Source: Anianabacter salinae (GTDB taxonomy: Bacteria > Pseudomonadota > Alphaproteobacteria > Rhodobacterales > Rhodobacteraceae). Taken from it: DNA of 64,000 nucleotides. The DNA lies in NCBI RefSeq assembly GCF_019061145.1, contig NZ_JAHQZS010000002.1:372001-436000 (forward strand), read 5' to 3'. The translations under genes were made by a program, and so were the position numbers. The notes under the pieces are model-generated. The model was not told the origin of the DNA, made no database searches, and was given only the letters and a program-made list of their open reading frames with translations. Shown one piece after another: positions 63,126 through 64,000 of this stretch (its first letter is position 1; every line of letters starts with the position of its first letter).

Positions 63126-64000
63126 ATGGCGGTGATCGGATCGCCTCTGGCCAACGCCGAGGACCCTCGCCAGCGGGCCGCCGAATATGCTGCGCTGATC
63201 GACGATCTGCGCGGCAAGCTGGCCTGGGCACGGGCGGGCGGCGGCGCGCGGATGATCGCGCGGCACCATGACCGCGCCAAGATCCTCGTCCGTGACCGGA
63301 TCGACCTGCTGATCGACCCCGGCACAGCGTTTCTTGAACTCACGCCGCTGGCCGGCTGGGGCCTGTATGACGGCAAGCTGGCGTCAGCGGGCATCGTCAC
63401 GGGGATCGGCACGGTGCGCGGCACCGCCTGCATGATCATCGCCAACGACGCCACGGTGAAGGGCGGCTCGTTCCACCGCGAGACCGTCAAGAAGCATATC
63501 CGAGCGCAGGACATCGCGGCGCAGAACCGTCTGCCCTGCCTCTACCTTGTCGATTGCGGCGGGGCGAACCTGAACCAGATGGAAGAAGTCTTCTACGACG
63601 AGACCCATTTCGGCGGCACCTTTCACCGGCAATGCACGATGTCGGCGCAAGGCATCCCGCAACTGGCGGCGGTGTTCGGCGAATGCACGGCGGGCGGGGC
63701 CTATATTCCTGCGCTGTGCGACGAGTTCATCATGGTCGAGGGGCAGGCGTCGATCCACCTTGGCGGCCCGCAGATCGTGAAGGCCGCGATCTCGGAAGTC
63801 GTGGACCGTCACGATCTTGGCGGCGCGGCGCTGCATTCGCGGCAATCGGGCGTCTCTGACCATATCGTGCCCGATGAACACGCGGCGCTTGGTCGGCTGC
63901 GCGACATGGTGGGCAGCCTTGGTTATGCCCAGCCCTTCGCACCGGGGCGCGCGGCGTCTGTGCCTCCCCGCCTTGATGCTGGCGAGATCCCGTCCATCGT
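63126..64000 (+). CDS. Acyl-CoA carboxylase beta subunit (methylcrotonyl-CoA carboxylase-like), 3' end outside window
   Basis: The frame opens with ATG at 63126 (MAVIGSPLANAEDPRQRAAEYAALIDDLRGK split here as MAVIGSPLANAEDP and RAAEYAALIDDLRGK) and stays open to the last base, 291 codons. Carboxyltransferase motifs: RHHDRAKILVRDRIDLLIDPG (region 47-66), LPCLYLVDCGGANL, FHRQCTMSAQGIPQ and ECTAGGAYIPALCDEFIMV. These fit the beta subunit of methylcrotonyl- or related acyl-CoA carboxylases in leucine or isoprenoid-acid breakdown. The biotin-carrying partner should lie beyond the window. Controlled probably by the divergent TetR. Confidence 0.9.
   Translation, partial: MAVIGSPLANAEDPRQRAAEYAALIDDLRGKLAWARAGGGARMIARHHDRAKILVRDRIDLLIDPGTAFLELTPLAGWGLYDGKLASAGIVTGIGTVRGTACMIIANDATVKGGSFHRETVKKHIRAQDIAAQNRLPCLYLVDCGGANLNQMEEVFYDETHFGGTFHRQCTMSAQGIPQLAAVFGECTAGGAYIPALCDEFIMVEGQASIHLGGPQIVKAAISEVVDRHDLGGAALHSRQSGVSDHIVPDEHAALGRLRDMVGSLGYAQPFAPGRAASVPPRLDAGEIPSI

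Overview
The window is a chromosomal segment of a GC-rich alphaproteobacterium, most likely a member of the Rhodobacteraceae. I infer this from gene content: a Usg-family protein, a GapR-type DUF2312 protein, TrmFO, a single-domain XylG, TRAP transporters, ectoine-degradation genes and many ATGA/GTGA gene junctions. I see no rRNA, CRISPR array, integrase, transposase or phage structural gene. Three tRNA genes are present (Thr-TGT, Gly-CCC, Leu-CAA).

Layout. 1-1331: 3' end of an ectoine catabolic operon (doeA, doeB). 1380-4390: small DUF2892 protein, persulfide-dioxygenase-like metallo-hydrolase and SulP permease behind an inverted-repeat operator. 4496-8389: a cytochrome P450 behind its own palindrome, a divergent DUF3237/MarR pair, a zeta-class GST and a D-lyxose isomerase. 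8394-18700: diheme peroxidase-like protein, an FG-GAP/UnbV (CRTAC1-type) exported protein translationally coupled to a ROK regulator, then the divergent xylFHG-xylBA operon. 18729-23901: small proteins, a ferric-iron-type permease, and a TMADH/DgcA-like flavoprotein with a divergent TetR. 24013-29186: tRNA-Thr, a ureohydrolase and zwf-pgl-pgi. 29229-32903: three acyl-CoA dehydrogenases, two of them probably forming a heteromeric enzyme. 33022-39872: tRNA-Gly, a corrinoid-activator-like ASKHA protein, an aldehyde dehydrogenase, a NifU-like protein, hisI, gluQ and a methyltransferase. 39896-50554: trmFO, DoxX, gyrA, usg, membrane proteins, dsbB, a metallopeptidase and tRNA-Leu. 50875-51489: a stand-alone bacterial Hen1-type RNA methyltransferase. 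51521-52860: arsR-ACR3.

52930-60835 is the most coherent accessory module. An NAD-type quinate/shikimate dehydrogenase, a three-part TRAP transporter and a two-domain 3-dehydroshikimate dehydratase face a TetR regulator that is translationally coupled to an alpha/beta hydrolase and a DUF3237 protein. An 18-bp palindrome lies between the two arms. The first arm should take up quinate or shikimate and convert it to protocatechuate. The hydrolase and DUF3237 protein may act on a related ester or lactone, which is my inference. 60920-62293 holds rpe and gph. 62303-64000 holds a TetR regulator divergent from an acyl-CoA carboxylase beta subunit that runs off the window.

Sugar genes interlock: xylose (xylFHGBA) and possibly D-lyxose (lyxose isomerase to D-xylulose, then XylB) would enter the pentose phosphate pathway through rpe, while zwf-pgl-pgi provide the oxidative branch. 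Observations most worth following are the orphan Hen1 protein, the quinate/shikimate plus hydrolase/DUF3237 module, the diheme-protein/CRTAC1 neighbourhood, the P450 with an altered oxygen-activation motif, and a 54-bp repeat present twice.
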